Shown here one piece after another: positions 44,595 to 52,187 of a DNA stretch of 64,000 bases (within the stretch, counting starts at the first letter, position 1; each line of letters opens with the position of its first letter). The DNA is from Desulfobacterales bacterium (lineage in GTDB: Bacteria > Desulfobacterota > Desulfobacteria > Desulfobacterales > SURF-7). The notes beneath the pieces are model-generated. The model ran no database searches and was not told where the DNA came from. It saw nothing but the letters and a program-made list of their open reading frames with translations. The translations under genes and the position numbers were made by a program. The stretch spans positions 1 to 64,000 of the forward strand of contig JANQFQ010000042.1 in the NCBI GenBank assembly GCA_028277765.1, given 5' to 3'.

Positions 44595-45446
44595 ATGAAA
44601 CGGAGAGTTTTCCTTAAAATACTCGGTTCCGCTGTTGTTGGCAGCGCATTTGCTTCAGATGTGCTGGCAGGTATTTCCATCATCGCCCGTGATCCTTCAA
44701 CATTAAAGGACGACGCGCATATAAAGGACTACCTGCATAGAATGCGGAACTTTGATGACCACCACCCTGGTGATATATACCTCGACAGGAAGAACTTCAT
44801 GCTCCTGGAGTCTTCCGTCAAAAGGCTTAAACGTGTTCAGCGGATAGTGGGACATGGCAACTTCTACCTGCTGAACTTTGATGGCGCAGTAAAAACCGCC
44901 CGTAACTTTTCAAAAGTCGGTAAGTTCTCAAAAGAAGAACTCAAATTTCTTGAGATGATCTTTTATGCTGATGGGGCTTCCTACGGCTTTATGGGAGAAA
45001 AGCCCTTAAAAAACATGACCGATAGGGTTCAACGATCAAAAGTGACCAAAATACCTTATACGGGCAATTATCTTTATAAAGGCCGCCCTGTTGAAATCTA
45101 CAATAAGATTATAAAGGAAATCGGTAACAGAGCAGTACTAACCTCAGGTGTTCGAAGTGTTATCAAACAATTCTACCTGTTTTTGAATAAAGCCTATAAG
45201 TGTGAGGGCAACCTCTCCCTTGCATCACGGTCCTTGGCCCCGCCAGGCTATTCTTATCATGGTATCAGCGACTTTGATGTGGGCCAGAAAGGCTTTGGGG
45301 TAGACAACTTTTCCGACAAGTTTACAAAAACTGAGACTTTTAAAAAACTGCAAAACCTGGGTTACATCAAAATCCGCTATAAAAGAGATAACCTGCTTGG
45401 CGTACGGTATGAACCCTGGCACATCAAGGTTAATTCCTTGGTGTAA
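44595..45446 (+). CDS. Tat-exported VanY-type carboxypeptidase
   Basis: 283 residues from ATG 44595, chosen because it begins a twin-arginine signal (MKRRVFLKILGSAVVGSAFA); the frame is open 25 codons further from 44520. The C-terminal metallopeptidase core has YSYHGISDFDVG (His-Asp zinc ligands) and EPWHIKV (second His), the VanY/D-Ala-D-Ala carboxypeptidase signature. It should trim peptidoglycan stem peptides in the periplasm. Tat rather than Sec export is less common for this family. Confidence 0.87.
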   Translation: MKRRVFLKILGSAVVGSAFASDVLAGISIIARDPSTLKDDAHIKDYLHRMRNFDDHHPGDIYLDRKNFMLLESSVKRLKRVQRIVGHGNFYLLNFDGAVKTARNFSKVGKFSKEELKFLEMIFYADGASYGFMGEKPLKNMTDRVQRSKVTKIPYTGNYLYKGRPVEIYNKIIKEIGNRAVLTSGVRSVIKQFYLFLNKAYKCEGNLSLASRSLAPPGYSYHGISDFDVGQKGFGVDNFSDKFTKTETFKKLQNLGYIKIRYKRDNLLGVRYEPWHIKVNSLV

Positions 45447-45452
45447 TCCCTT

Positions 45453-46562
45453 TCACTCCCCTGACAGAACCTTACATCTAAGCTGTTTTAGAATATCCCC
45501 TGACTTACTCCCAAGATTCTTCTTGTCATCAGGAAGCTTCACCAACAGGATAGCATCAAGGTCCTTTTTTGCCTGGGATCTAAAATCCTTTCCTTTGTCT
45601 GCCCTGACCAGCTCAAACATCTCTTCCACAATCCCCTGTCTGTAAAGCATCATCAGAAGATCAACCTTGGTGCCAGGCCTGAGGATATCATAGTCGCCCG
45701 CAATCATATGTTTTTTCGCTGCAAAAGAGCCTGCACGGATAAACTTACTGGGAAGTTTTAAACGGTCTCCTATCTCCTCTGCAATCTTTTCTCCTGCAGC
45801 ATCATGACCGTAATGTTTCGGCCATAGGGACGAATCAGTGGCTGTTTTTCCAAGATCATGGCAAAGCCCCATCCACACCCTTAAAGGGGATTCAGACAGT
45901 CTGTTCATGGTGTCAACTAAGTGGACCAACAGGCTTTCAGGGTGAAACTTAGGCGGACCAGCAGGCACTTTATCTGCTTGAGAGAGTTCAGTGAACCAGG
46001 GATCCATTGCTTTTGTCTTAGACAGCGTCATGAGAAAATTGCCGGGCACAGGCCCAGAACAGGCCTTTACTACTTCGTTTCCTACCCTTTCAGATGAAAT
46101 ATCTTTGAGCAGCCCTTTTTCCGCGATGCTGTCCATTAAAGGTAAAAGCGAAGCATGAAACTTAAAATCAGGAAGGCTCACTGAAAACCGGGCAGCACGG
46201 AATACACGTAAGGGATCAGCGATAAAATTTTCTTCTGAAACCGGCCTTAATATCTTTTTTTTAAGGTCTGAACGCGCATCAGGATGAGCATAAATCTTCC
46301 CGGTTTCATCCTGTAGAAAAGCGTTTATGGTAAGATCCCTTCCTGCCAGATCATCCTCAATGCTCTTAAATGCTGACAGGGTATACTCATCCCCGTCAAG
46401 AATATATACTGCTTCCCGTGCGCCCACTTTTTTTGCTTTTGGAAACCTTTTTAAAAACTTAGCTTCTGTTGCGCCCATGACCACATAATCTTTGTCACGG
46501 ACTTTTTTCCCCAGAAGCTTATCGCGGATGGCACCGCCTGCAAGATATATCTTCATATTCAT
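45453..46562 (-). CDS. cca: tRNA nucleotidyltransferase (CCA-adding enzyme) with HD domain
   Basis: 369 residues. The poly(A)-polymerase/CCA head is seen at the N-terminus (YLAGGAIRDKLLGKKVRDKD, then DLTINAFLQDE and FRAARFSVSLPDF) and an HD phosphohydrolase motif (GLCHDLGKTATD) near residue 235. It adds or repairs the CCA end of tRNAs. Its ATG overlaps the Fic stop by 4 bp (ATGA), implying coupled translation with an AMP-transferase. Cca alone is housekeeping; the pairing is notable. Confidence 0.9.
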   Translation of the reverse strand: MNMKIYLAGGAIRDKLLGKKVRDKDYVVMGATEAKFLKRFPKAKKVGAREAVYILDGDEYTLSAFKSIEDDLAGRDLTINAFLQDETGKIYAHPDARSDLKKKILRPVSEENFIADPLRVFRAARFSVSLPDFKFHASLLPLMDSIAEKGLLKDISSERVGNEVVKACSGPVPGNFLMTLSKTKAMDPWFTELSQADKVPAGPPKFHPESLLVHLVDTMNRLSESPLRVWMGLCHDLGKTATDSSLWPKHYGHDAAGEKIAEEIGDRLKLPSKFIRAGSFAAKKHMIAGDYDILRPGTKVDLLMMLYRQGIVEEMFELVRADKGKDFRSQAKKDLDAILLVKLPDDKKNLGSKSGDILKQLRCKVLSGE

Positions 46563-47755
46563 TTATCCGGAAATAAACTCGGGAACCAGTATGGTGCGGC
46601 CTTTGCCGAAACAGCAAGACGAACAGGCCCTCTAGGTGTATCAGAGACTAAAAGCCCTTCCTTTACTAAACTGCTCAAAATCACACGGGCCGTTCTTTCC
46701 GGCAGTCCTGTAATTCGTGAAGCTTGACCGCGGTTATATTCACCTTTAAGCAGTGCTTCCTGTAACAAACGTACTGCTTCAACTTTAATTGGTCCGTCCC
46801 CAGGTACCATCTTTTTATTACGGAGTTCTATATATCCTTTTATCCGATCAAGCATATCATCCAATCTAAGAAGCGTTCCCATAAATGAAATTTGATCCAG
46901 GCATGTTTCAAGAAAAAATCTGCAAAAAGCGGTTAATCCTTTAAGCGATAAATTCCCCCGCCCGTCATAGTCACCTTGCCTAGGTGCATCACCCCACGTC
47001 AAAGCTTTATAGTAATCATCCCTTTGACGGGCAAACCCACGGCTTATGGTCCATAAGCCATAGCCTTTAACTGGAATGTTATGCATAAAGGTATCGGTAA
47101 ACAGCCGCATGACACGGCCGTTTCCATCCGTAAAAGGATGAATCCATCCCAATCGGTGATGAGAAGCTCCGGCAGCAAGAATCTTCTGCTCTCCTTGTAG
47201 AGAGGTCCCCTCGTAGGATTCTTCGAAAAACCCCATAAAATCAGGGACAGCATAGTGTGTCGGCGGTACATGCTGTCCGACCACAACCTCATGCAAACGA
47301 TAATCCCCAGGGATGACCTCAACTTTTTCTCCTGTTTTCTTATTGTTAACTATTTTAAATTCAGCCGGCATCCTTTCATAAAAGCGTTTATGGATCGATC
47401 GAATAAATTCAGATGAGCATATTTTAATCTCTTTTTTCGCCAGGTCTCTTTCAATCGTTTCCTGAACCTCAATATGAATCAGGCTTTCTTCCTGAAGTGC
47501 ACGTTTTTCCGGGTCATCAAAATAAATCCTTTGCATGGCATGCTCAATGTCAATGGGATGGGTTTTGTGGCCTTCAATCAGGTTTGAATAATAGCTGTTT
47601 ATAATTCTTAAAAGATCCACCACACACCTGCGAGAGACTGGATGCAACCTGCCTGACAGTTCAGCAGATTTCCGAATGACATCAACAGCCAAATCAGAAA
47701 GATTTGCATTATCCGCAGGCATCATTGGCGTCATCTGTCTCGGATGATCAAACAT
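46559..47755 (-). CDS. Fic family protein with C-terminal winged helix
   Basis: 398 residues. Fic core HPFTDGNGRVMRLF (near residue 205, HxFxDGNGR intact) so AMP- or NMP-transfer should be active. The upstream helix SNLIEGHKTHP has the inhibitory (S/T)xxxE(G/N) pattern, pointing to an N-terminal inhibitory module. The C-terminal ~75 residues form a winged helix (GQASRITGLPERTARVILSS, LVKEGLLVSDTPRG), probably binding DNA. AAAGGAGAG precedes the ATG. It shares its transcript with cca and is preceded by iteron pairs around its promoter. Confidence 0.9.
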   Translation of the reverse strand: MFDHPRQMTPMMPADNANLSDLAVDVIRKSAELSGRLHPVSRRCVVDLLRIINSYYSNLIEGHKTHPIDIEHAMQRIYFDDPEKRALQEESLIHIEVQETIERDLAKKEIKICSSEFIRSIHKRFYERMPAEFKIVNNKKTGEKVEVIPGDYRLHEVVVGQHVPPTHYAVPDFMGFFEESYEGTSLQGEQKILAAGASHHRLGWIHPFTDGNGRVMRLFTDTFMHNIPVKGYGLWTISRGFARQRDDYYKALTWGDAPRQGDYDGRGNLSLKGLTAFCRFFLETCLDQISFMGTLLRLDDMLDRIKGYIELRNKKMVPGDGPIKVEAVRLLQEALLKGEYNRGQASRITGLPERTARVILSSLVKEGLLVSDTPRGPVRLAVSAKAAPYWFPSLFPDK

Positions 47756-47782
47756 TTTAATCGTTTCTCTCCTTTAACCATG

Positions 47783-47809
47783 TTTTTTTGCCGATATTTT
47801 TGCCGATAT
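47783..47809. promoter_or_regulatory. Iteron pair of GCCGATATTTTT, promoter-proximal
   Basis: Two tandem copies of the word GCCGATATTTTT/GCCGATAT lie between the Fic promoter and the Fic start (minus strand reads ATATCGGCAAAAATATCGGC). An identical pair is at 47869-47896, so the promoter is flanked on both sides by the same 12-bp direct repeats. Binding by the Fic winged helix is an inference. Confidence 0.6.
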
Positions 47810-47830
47810 ATAATCTTTTAATTTATTGTT

Positions 47831-47859
47831 TATATACAATATTTAATTTTTATTGTAAA
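47831..47859 (-). promoter_or_regulatory. Sigma-70 promoter of the Fic gene
   Basis: On the minus strand TTTACA (47859-47854), a 17-bp spacer and TATATA (47836-47831), between the two iteron pairs and 76 bp from the ATG. Confidence 0.55.
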
Positions 47860-47868
47860 TATTTTTTA

Positions 47869-47896
47869 TTTTTTTTGCCGATATTTTTGCCGATAT
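47869..47896. promoter_or_regulatory. Iteron pair of GCCGATATTTTT, promoter-distal
   Basis: Second identical pair of the 12-bp repeat, upstream of the Fic promoter on the minus strand. On the plus strand it also lies before the divergent mannosyltransferase gene, so both genes might be affected. Confidence 0.6.
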
Positions 47897-47985
47897 TTTA
47901 AAACAACCTTTTTGATAAGGATTATTGACTTAATCAAACATAAATCATACGTAAAGATATTTAAATTAACGTACAGTGTAAACTT

Positions 47986-49086
47986 GTGAAATATCTTTTT
48001 TTAGAATCATTCTACCAGGGATCCCACGCTCTTTTTGCGGACGGGCTGATAAACCATTCCGCTCACGACATAGACCTCATGACCATGCCGGGTGAAAACT
48101 GGAAGTGGCGCATGCTCGGATCCGCACTCTATTTTGCCGACAATATCCCTCCCCTTGATAACTACGATGGAATCATTGTCACCGATCTGTTCAACCTTGC
48201 TGATTTCAAGGCGGCTGTGGGTCCCAAGTGCCCCCCGGTTCTTGTCTATTTTCATGAGAACCAGATAACATATCCTCCCCCACCCGGAGACAAAGGCGCG
48301 TTTCAGATCGGTATCATCAATATCTCAACCGCTCTTTTTGCAGACATGGTGGTATTCAATTCCAACACCCACAGGGAAACCTTTTTAAACACGGTCCCGG
48401 AGTACCTGGAAAAAGGACGTGATTTCAGACCGCTAAACGTTTCGGAAAGGATCAGAGAAAAGTCATGCGTTTGCTATCCCGGGATAACACTTCCGGCTGT
48501 CAGCATTACCGAGGCTGAAAAACTGAAGACCCCACCCCTCATCATATGGAATCACAGATGGAGCTATGACAAGAATTACAAACTTTTCTTTAACGTTCTT
48601 AAAGAGATTGAAGAGATGGGGCTCGACTTTAAACTGGCTGTGCTCGGGGAAAGCGACGGCAGAAGACTTGATCAGTTTGAAGAAGCTGAAAAGCAGTTTA
48701 AGAACAGAATTCTTCAATTCGGTTTTGTCCCTTCAAGAAAAGAATACGCGGCATGGCTCAGCCGCGGTGCCATTGTTATAAGCACAGCAAAACAGGAAAA
48801 CTTTGGATTTTCTGTAATAGAGGCAATGACCATGGGATGCCTCCCCCTCCTGCCCAACAGGTTGTCATATCCGGAAATCCTCCCTGACCGGTTTCATAAA
48901 CACTTTCTGTATCACAACAATAAAGAGCTTGTTGAAAAACTAGCGGCAATGATCTCCGAACATAAAAAATATGACGACTTCAGTGAAAGCCTATCAAAAG
49001 AGATGTCGGTGTTTTTATGGGAGCATACTGCTGCAAAGTACGATGAGATTCTCAGACAACTCGCAAATACCAAGCGTTTGCCCTAA
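47986..49086 (+). CDS. tRNA-queuosine alpha-mannosyltransferase-like glycosyltransferase
   Basis: 366 residues. The N-terminal half has the DUF3524 signature of the QTMAN/GTDC1 group: FLESFYQGSHALFADGL, MTMPGENWKWRMLGSALYFA and YFHENQITYP. The C-terminal half is a GT4 domain (WNHRWSYDKN, KQENFGFSVIEAMTMGCLPL). Eukaryotic members mannosylate queuosine in tRNA-Asp; bacterial homologues are believed to do likewise. Translation starts at a GTG with a poor ribosome site. A possible promoter box TTGACT lies at 47925-47930. A paired hairpin repeat follows the stop directly. Confidence 0.87.
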   Translation: MKYLFLESFYQGSHALFADGLINHSAHDIDLMTMPGENWKWRMLGSALYFADNIPPLDNYDGIIVTDLFNLADFKAAVGPKCPPVLVYFHENQITYPPPPGDKGAFQIGIINISTALFADMVVFNSNTHRETFLNTVPEYLEKGRDFRPLNVSERIREKSCVCYPGITLPAVSITEAEKLKTPPLIIWNHRWSYDKNYKLFFNVLKEIEEMGLDFKLAVLGESDGRRLDQFEEAEKQFKNRILQFGFVPSRKEYAAWLSRGAIVISTAKQENFGFSVIEAMTMGCLPLLPNRLSYPEILPDRFHKHFLYHNNKELVEKLAAMISEHKKYDDFSESLSKEMSVFLWEHTAAKYDEILRQLANTKRLP

Positions 49087-49088
49087 GC

Positions 49089-49161
49089 GGTGGGCACAGC
49101 CCACCCTACGTAGGCATTAAGTTTTTCTGTTGCCAAAAATGTAGGGTGGGCTGTGCCCACC
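49089..49161. repeat. Paired hairpin repeat GGTGGGCACAGCCCACC, second copy
   Basis: Two perfect 21-bp inverted arms (49089-49109, 49141-49161), three bases after the mannosyltransferase stop. Same sequence as the arms at 23932-24004 but a different loop. A partial arm is at 49255-49277. Confidence 0.8.
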
Positions 49162-49169
49162 ATTTTCGA

Positions 49170-49277
49170 TCACGACCACGACTTTTTAATACTGGCAGAG
49201 CGAAGCGATACATCAACTTTAGGCACTTTAGCGCACTTTAGGCACTTTTTTATTGTAGTGTGGGCTGTGCCCATCAT
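49170..49277 (+). repeat. CTGGCAGAGCG...TTTAGGCACTT element and partial GGGCTGTGCCCA arm
   Basis: CGATCACGACCACGACTTTT, then CTGGCAGAGCGAAGCGATAC and ATCAACTTTAGGCACTTTAG followed by further TTTAGGCACTT, then TGTGGGCTGTGCCCATCA. It is the best-preserved plus-strand copy of the element also at 7148, 7412 and 8745. Confidence 0.7.
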
Positions 49278-49278
49278 C

Positions 49279-50097
49279 TTAGAACCTAAACCCAACCTCA
49301 ACACCAACACCGTCTTCATACGGATAAATAATAAAATCAAACCGGTCTTCCTCAGGGGCGTTCATGAATGCATCGTGAATAAAGGCAGATAGAAAGTGCC
49401 CGAGCGCAGCACCGGCAAGTACATCCGACGGATAGTGCCTTTTCCCTTCTACCCGTGCCCACGCCACACCTGCGGCAAGACAGATATTCCCTGTCTGCAG
49501 GGTACGTCTAAGTTTTTTCGGCATATCAATATTATCAAGATTTCTGTTTGAAAGAGTGGCAGCGGAAAAAGCACCTGACGCGTGAGCGGACGGAAGAGAA
49601 TTGTCCGTAGTATTGTCCGGCCGCGTACGGTCAGTGAGATCTTTCAGGCGGGCGGTAATACTTGATGTGGCGCCAAGCGCCGCGAGCTCAACTGACAGCC
49701 CTTTCAGTTTTGAAACACTCCAATGTTTTTTATCATCACCGCTCGGCAATATCATTACGGTAACAACCGTCTCTGCAAGAAGTATCCCCCTCAACACATC
49801 ACTCGCGTCCTTGGCGTCTTCTATGGAATCAAAAAGCCGGCTGTGATTTGATGCCCAGTCCGACACCTCCTCGTCATAGTCATCTATGGCAAATATAAGC
49901 GCGCCTGCAGCAGGCACAAGGGTCTGCAGATCAAAAAACGCGTTATGGGCCGCCTTTTTTATCTTGCCCATATTGACATGCCTGTAGGCGTCATCTCCCC
50001 AGCACCTGCCATTGCTCATGGTCCCGCAGCCTGAGGCGGAAAGCAAAAACAATACAGCCGGGAGAAAAAGGCACATACCGCGTATATAATACATCAT
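49279..50097 (-). CDS. PAP2-family phosphatase, probable lipoprotein
   Basis: 272 residues. A signal peptide ending ASGC (near residue 24) suggests lipid anchoring though the lipobox is not ideal. The three PAP2 motifs are present: KDLTDRTRP, LPSAHASGAFSAA and the R-x5-HxxxD stretch RVEGKRHYPSD. These enzymes dephosphorylate lipid pyrophosphates or phosphatidic acid outside the membrane. No transmembrane helices beyond the signal are obvious, unlike classic PAP2 membrane proteins, so it resembles soluble acid phosphatases. Substrate unknown. Confidence 0.87.
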   Translation of the reverse strand: MMYYIRGMCLFLPAVLFLLSASGCGTMSNGRCWGDDAYRHVNMGKIKKAAHNAFFDLQTLVPAAGALIFAIDDYDEEVSDWASNHSRLFDSIEDAKDASDVLRGILLAETVVTVMILPSGDDKKHWSVSKLKGLSVELAALGATSSITARLKDLTDRTRPDNTTDNSLPSAHASGAFSAATLSNRNLDNIDMPKKLRRTLQTGNICLAAGVAWARVEGKRHYPSDVLAGAALGHFLSAFIHDAFMNAPEEDRFDFIIYPYEDGVGVEVGFRF

Positions 50098-50162
50098 TTC
50101 CCCAGTCCTTTAATTCCTAATCGTCAACGCTGCAAAAGGGAATCCTGCCCATTCCCCAGACC

Positions 50163-50182
50163 GGGAGGGTCGTGACCCTCCC
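50163..50182. repeat. GGGAGGGT-CGTG-ACCCTCCC hairpin
   Basis: Perfect 8-bp stem and then CCTACATTTTT, same design (stem plus CCTAC) as the hairpins at 7088, 10509 and 28250. In the gap before the adenosylhomocysteinase gene. Confidence 0.6.
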
Positions 50183-50289
50183 CTACATTTTTCTAAATCA
50201 TTTATAATAATAATTAAGAAATTACAAAAAAAAATTGCATTAAAATTCTAAACCTGCCATAAAAATAAAAACTAAAAAGGAGATTTTTT

Positions 50290-51552
50290 ATGGATAAAGG
50301 CGACAATTACGAGGTAATGGACATATCACTTGCGGACCAGGGAAGAAAAAACTTAGAGCTTGCCGAACTAAACATGAGCGCTCTCATGGAGATAAAAAAA
50401 AGATTTAAAAAAGAGAAGCCTCTTCAAGGGATCAGAATCGGCCTGGCCCTGCATGTGACCAAAGAGACCGGTATCCTTATCAGGACCCTTATTGCCGGAG
50501 GAGCGGACATATCGATAACCGGGTGTAACCCTTTGTCCACCCAGGATGACGTGGCTGCAGCATTAGCTGAAGAAGGCGTAAAGGTCTGGGCTTACAAAGG
50601 AGAGACCACCGAGGACTACTACCGGTATCTCGGCTATGTGATTGATGAGAAGCCCCACATCACCATTGATGACGGATGCGACCTGGTATCGGAAATCCAT
50701 ATAAATCACCAAGACCTGATCAGCGATATTATATGCGGGTGCGAAGAGACAACCACCGGCATCATCCGCCTCAAGGCCATGGAGGAAAACAACGCCCTGA
50801 AATACCCGATGATCGCTGTCAACGACAACAAGACAAAACACCTTTTGGATAACTATTACGGGACCGGCCAGTCAACACTTGACGGTATCCTCAGGGCAAC
50901 CAATATGCTTTTTGCCGGAAAAACCCTTGTGGTCTGTGGATACGGCAGCTGTGGCAAAGGTGTCTCCCTCAAAGCCAAAGGTTTGGGCGCCAATGTTATT
51001 GTATGCGAAGTTGACAATTTCTGCGCGCTGCAGGCTGCTTATGACGGTTTCAAGGTAATGAAATTTGAGGACGCTGCTGCTTTGGGCGACATCTTCTGCA
51101 CGGTAACCGGGAACAAACATGTGATCCGGCTCGAACACATGAAGAAAATGAAAAACGGCGCCATCATGGCAAACTCCGGACATTTTGATATTGAGATTGA
51201 CCTTAAGTCCTTGAAAGAAGCAGCTGAATCAGAAAGAAGGGTAAGGCCGTTTATGGATGAATATGTTCTTGGCGGAAACAAACTCTTTGTTCTTGGAGAA
51301 GGGCGGCTGGTAAACCTTGCTGCTGCCGAAGGCCATCCAAGCGAGGTGATGTCTACATCTTTTTGCGGACAGGCGCTCGCATGTGAATATGGCGTAAAAA
51401 ACAGGGATAAAATGAAAAACCAAGTGATCCAGCTTCCAGAAGAAATTGACGATGAAATCGCCGGGCTCCAGCTAACAGCCATGGGGCTGAATATAGACGA
51501 GATGACACCAGATCAGGTTAAATACATGAGTTCATGGGAGGAAGGAACATAG
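50290..51552 (+). CDS. ahcY: Adenosylhomocysteinase, archaeal-type
   Basis: 420 residues. NAD-binding motif VVCGYGSCGKGV, substrate blocks DDGCDLVSE, EETTTGIIRL and AVNDNKTKH, and the C-terminal NLAAAEGHPSEVM. It hydrolyses S-adenosylhomocysteine to homocysteine and adenosine, keeping methylation running. The length, the GYGSCGKGV variant and absence of the eukaryotic/bacterial C-terminal Lys-Tyr extension place it with the shorter archaeal-type enzymes, which can also use S-inosylhomocysteine. AAAAAGGAG precedes the ATG. Confidence 0.92.
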   Translation: MDKGDNYEVMDISLADQGRKNLELAELNMSALMEIKKRFKKEKPLQGIRIGLALHVTKETGILIRTLIAGGADISITGCNPLSTQDDVAAALAEEGVKVWAYKGETTEDYYRYLGYVIDEKPHITIDDGCDLVSEIHINHQDLISDIICGCEETTTGIIRLKAMEENNALKYPMIAVNDNKTKHLLDNYYGTGQSTLDGILRATNMLFAGKTLVVCGYGSCGKGVSLKAKGLGANVIVCEVDNFCALQAAYDGFKVMKFEDAAALGDIFCTVTGNKHVIRLEHMKKMKNGAIMANSGHFDIEIDLKSLKEAAESERRVRPFMDEYVLGGNKLFVLGEGRLVNLAAAEGHPSEVMSTSFCGQALACEYGVKNRDKMKNQVIQLPEEIDDEIAGLQLTAMGLNIDEMTPDQVKYMSSWEEGT

Positions 51553-51928
51553 ACCATATCTTTTAAATCCTTACAATTTTTTTTGTACTGACAATTTCCA
51601 TAGTATATTTTCAACCCATTGTTATTATTTGCAATAACCTCTAAATGCCAGTATTAAATACAACTTCCATTGTAATTTTGCCAGCATTTACACACCAAAA
51701 TCAGATAATTGTTGCTAATTTCAGCTGACGCTTATCGTCATTAAGCCTCCAAGTATAAAATTTTTTAATAATCCTTTTCTCATTTCAACCAGCCAGAAAG
51801 CTCTTTTTTTAACCGAATTATATAGTATTGGGGGTTTTTTTAAAATTAAAAGTTATATATACTATTATTTTAATAAGTATTAAATTAATTAATATTTGAT
51901 TATTAATTTTTTTTATAATCATTGCTTT

Positions 51929-52064
51929 TTGCAACAAATAATGTAATTTCTCTGGTAAACATTTTGTTTGTTTAACTACCTTAATTTATTCCATAAATTG
52001 TCGAAAAGGGCTTTTTGCTAATAATTACAGCTAGTTGCCATTTGCTACAAATTGTGTAACTTCT
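51929..52064. promoter_or_regulatory. Direct repeat pair, candidate upstream activator sites
   Basis: TTGCAACAAATAATGTAATT and following TCT at 51929-51951, and TTGCTACAAATTGTGTAACT and following TCT at 52042-52064; 19 of 23 positions agree. Each has a dyad look (TTGCA...TGTAA). The second ends 5 bp before the sigma-54 -24 box, the first is about 140 bp upstream of it, matching enhancer positions of NtrC-type activators. Confidence 0.5.
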
Positions 52065-52068
52065 GTTT

Positions 52069-52084
52069 TGGCACTTATATTGCT
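52069..52084 (+). promoter_or_regulatory. Sigma-54 promoter (-24/-12)
   Basis: TGGCAC-TTATA-TTGCT: the -24 GG (52070-52071) and -12 GC (52082-52083) are exactly 12 bases apart as required. It lies 103 bp before the ATG of the giant C25 protein gene and, because the genes downstream are closely packed on the same strand, probably drives the whole cassette. RpoN promoters need an activator ATPase, not encoded in the window. Confidence 0.75.
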
Positions 52085-52187
52085 TATTTAATATCGTATG
52101 TTGCTTTTTTTAGCTAATATGTTAAGATCATTGATATTAAGACCTGTAAAGTCTGCTAAGGCGTTTATGGGAAACTAAGGAGGGACC

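Larger units (their letters stand above)
51553..52187. other. 635-bp regulatory gap before giant surface protein
   Basis: No coding frame. Strongly AT-rich. Holds a sigma-54 promoter (52069-52084) and a 23-bp direct repeat pair (51929-51951 and 52042-52064), both entered separately, plus scattered TTGC(A/T)A words. It is by far the longest empty gap in the window, consistent with distal activator binding. Confidence 0.75.

Noticed and set aside
47783-47896. GCCGATATTTTT repeats read as a CRISPR or plasmid iteron origin
   Set aside because: Only four 12-bp units in two pairs, no spacers, no cas or rep genes; promoter-flanking placement fits regulation better.
51553-52187. c-di-GMP or cobalamin riboswitch before the giant gene
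   Set aside because: An AAGCCTCC word near 51744 recalls part of a GEMM core but the other conserved segments are missing.
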